DNA of 33,653 nucleotides, taken from contig DDXB01000011.1 of NCBI GenBank assembly GCA_002347405.1, positions 1 to 33,653 on the forward strand. The letters are read 5' to 3'. Source of the DNA: Rhodocyclaceae bacterium UBA2271. Its GTDB lineage: Bacteria; Pseudomonadota; Gammaproteobacteria; Burkholderiales; Rhodocyclaceae. Positions 33,490 to 33,653 of this stretch are shown in pieces; position 1 is the first letter of the stretch, and every line of letters starts with the position of its first letter. The translations under genes and the position numbers were made by a program. The notes under the pieces are model-generated. The model was not told where the DNA came from. It saw nothing but the letters and a program-made list of their open reading frames with translations, and did no database searches.

Positions 33490-33653
33490 ATGAACGTCAG
33501 ATTCGAATACCTCTAAAGGGATTCAGGATATTTCAAGCATTGGGGCGATGTCGTTTTTTCCAATACTCACAATATCGAGCAAGACACGCTCGCCGCCATT
33601 TCCAGTGCGGCATTACCACTTGATGGCATGGCGGTTTCAAGTCCGAAGTGCAA
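33490..33653 (+). pseudogene. Gene with premature stop at codon 9, running off the window edge
   Basis: ATG 33490 directly follows the HNH stop. The frame reads MNVRFEYL, then TAA (33514-33516), then continues open for 45 codons to the edge (RDSGYFKHWGDVVFSNTHNIEQDTLAAISSAA...). The two parts fit one protein (I expect Tyr at the stop position, as FEYLYRD). Causes: nonsense mutation, sequencing error, or a start downstream. The protein's function is unknown to me. Confidence 0.6.

Noticed and set aside
33441..33623. 60-codon plus-strand frame overlapping the HNH end
   Set aside because: Overlaps the HNH gene in another frame and the alternative frame from 33490 reads as a better protein.

Overview
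The window is 33.6 kb of GC-rich chromosome (coding DNA about 60-65% GC by eye), most likely from a betaproteobacterium of the Rhodocyclales/Sterolibacteriaceae kind. I infer this from protein resemblance (PfkA, HemE, PriA, DUF1631, DUF3301, bacteriohemerythrin, YcbL, GlxI) and from the hemE-priA neighbourhood; no marker gene or rRNA is present to fix the genus. I see no tRNA, rRNA, CRISPR array or intact transposon.

Layout. 1-6.3 kb: the 3' part of trkH, a small exported Ala/Lys-rich protein, pfkA, hemE, an AT-rich intergenic stretch with three DnaA-box matches (a replication-origin-like region), and priA. 6.3-11.7 kb: a scarred segment holding an IS91-type transposase remnant, a DUF1631/PilZ-like protein, bacteriohemerythrin, a SEC-C/repeat protein, a truncated DUF1828 gene and a second, diverged 3' end of priA. 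11.7-22 kb: mostly minus-strand genes: an AAA ATPase, then a compact run DMT transporter > AsmA > fructokinase (ROK) > thioredoxin-like > MFS transporter, a MarC-type membrane protein, and a polar amino-acid ABC transporter operon (binding protein > permease > ATPase). 22-27.8 kb: mscL, a YcbL-type glyoxalase II-like hydrolase, a methyl-accepting chemotaxis protein, a zinc alcohol dehydrogenase, DUF423, DUF3616 and DUF3301 proteins. 27.8-33.65 kb: a UPF0149/SEC-C protein coupled to an exported TrmO-like protein, glyoxalase I, a small lipoprotein, a RES/Xre toxin-antitoxin pair with operator palindromes, an SRAP protein, a DUF4124-like protein, an orphan MqsA fragment, an HNH endonuclease of lower GC, and a gene with an early stop codon running off the edge.

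The most unusual content is the repeats. (1) A short element of 24 nt, with a 45-nt long form, occurs at least eight times. Two clear copies lie in frame inside fructokinase and AsmA, where they encode Lys-Val-Gly-Ala-Gly-Gly; weaker copies lie in frame in PriA and the SEC-C protein; the others are intergenic, one right at the priA stop codon. (2) PriA also carries a 78-bp in-frame GC-rich insertion inside its zinc-binding domain. (3) A 68-bp element present twice folds into consecutive short hairpins with GNA triloops, and most differences between the copies are compensatory base pairs. (4) A C/G-rich module starts within a few bases of the stop codons of four genes, always in the direction of transcription. 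Together they look like a population of small palindromic elements that colonise gene ends and tolerant protein loops.
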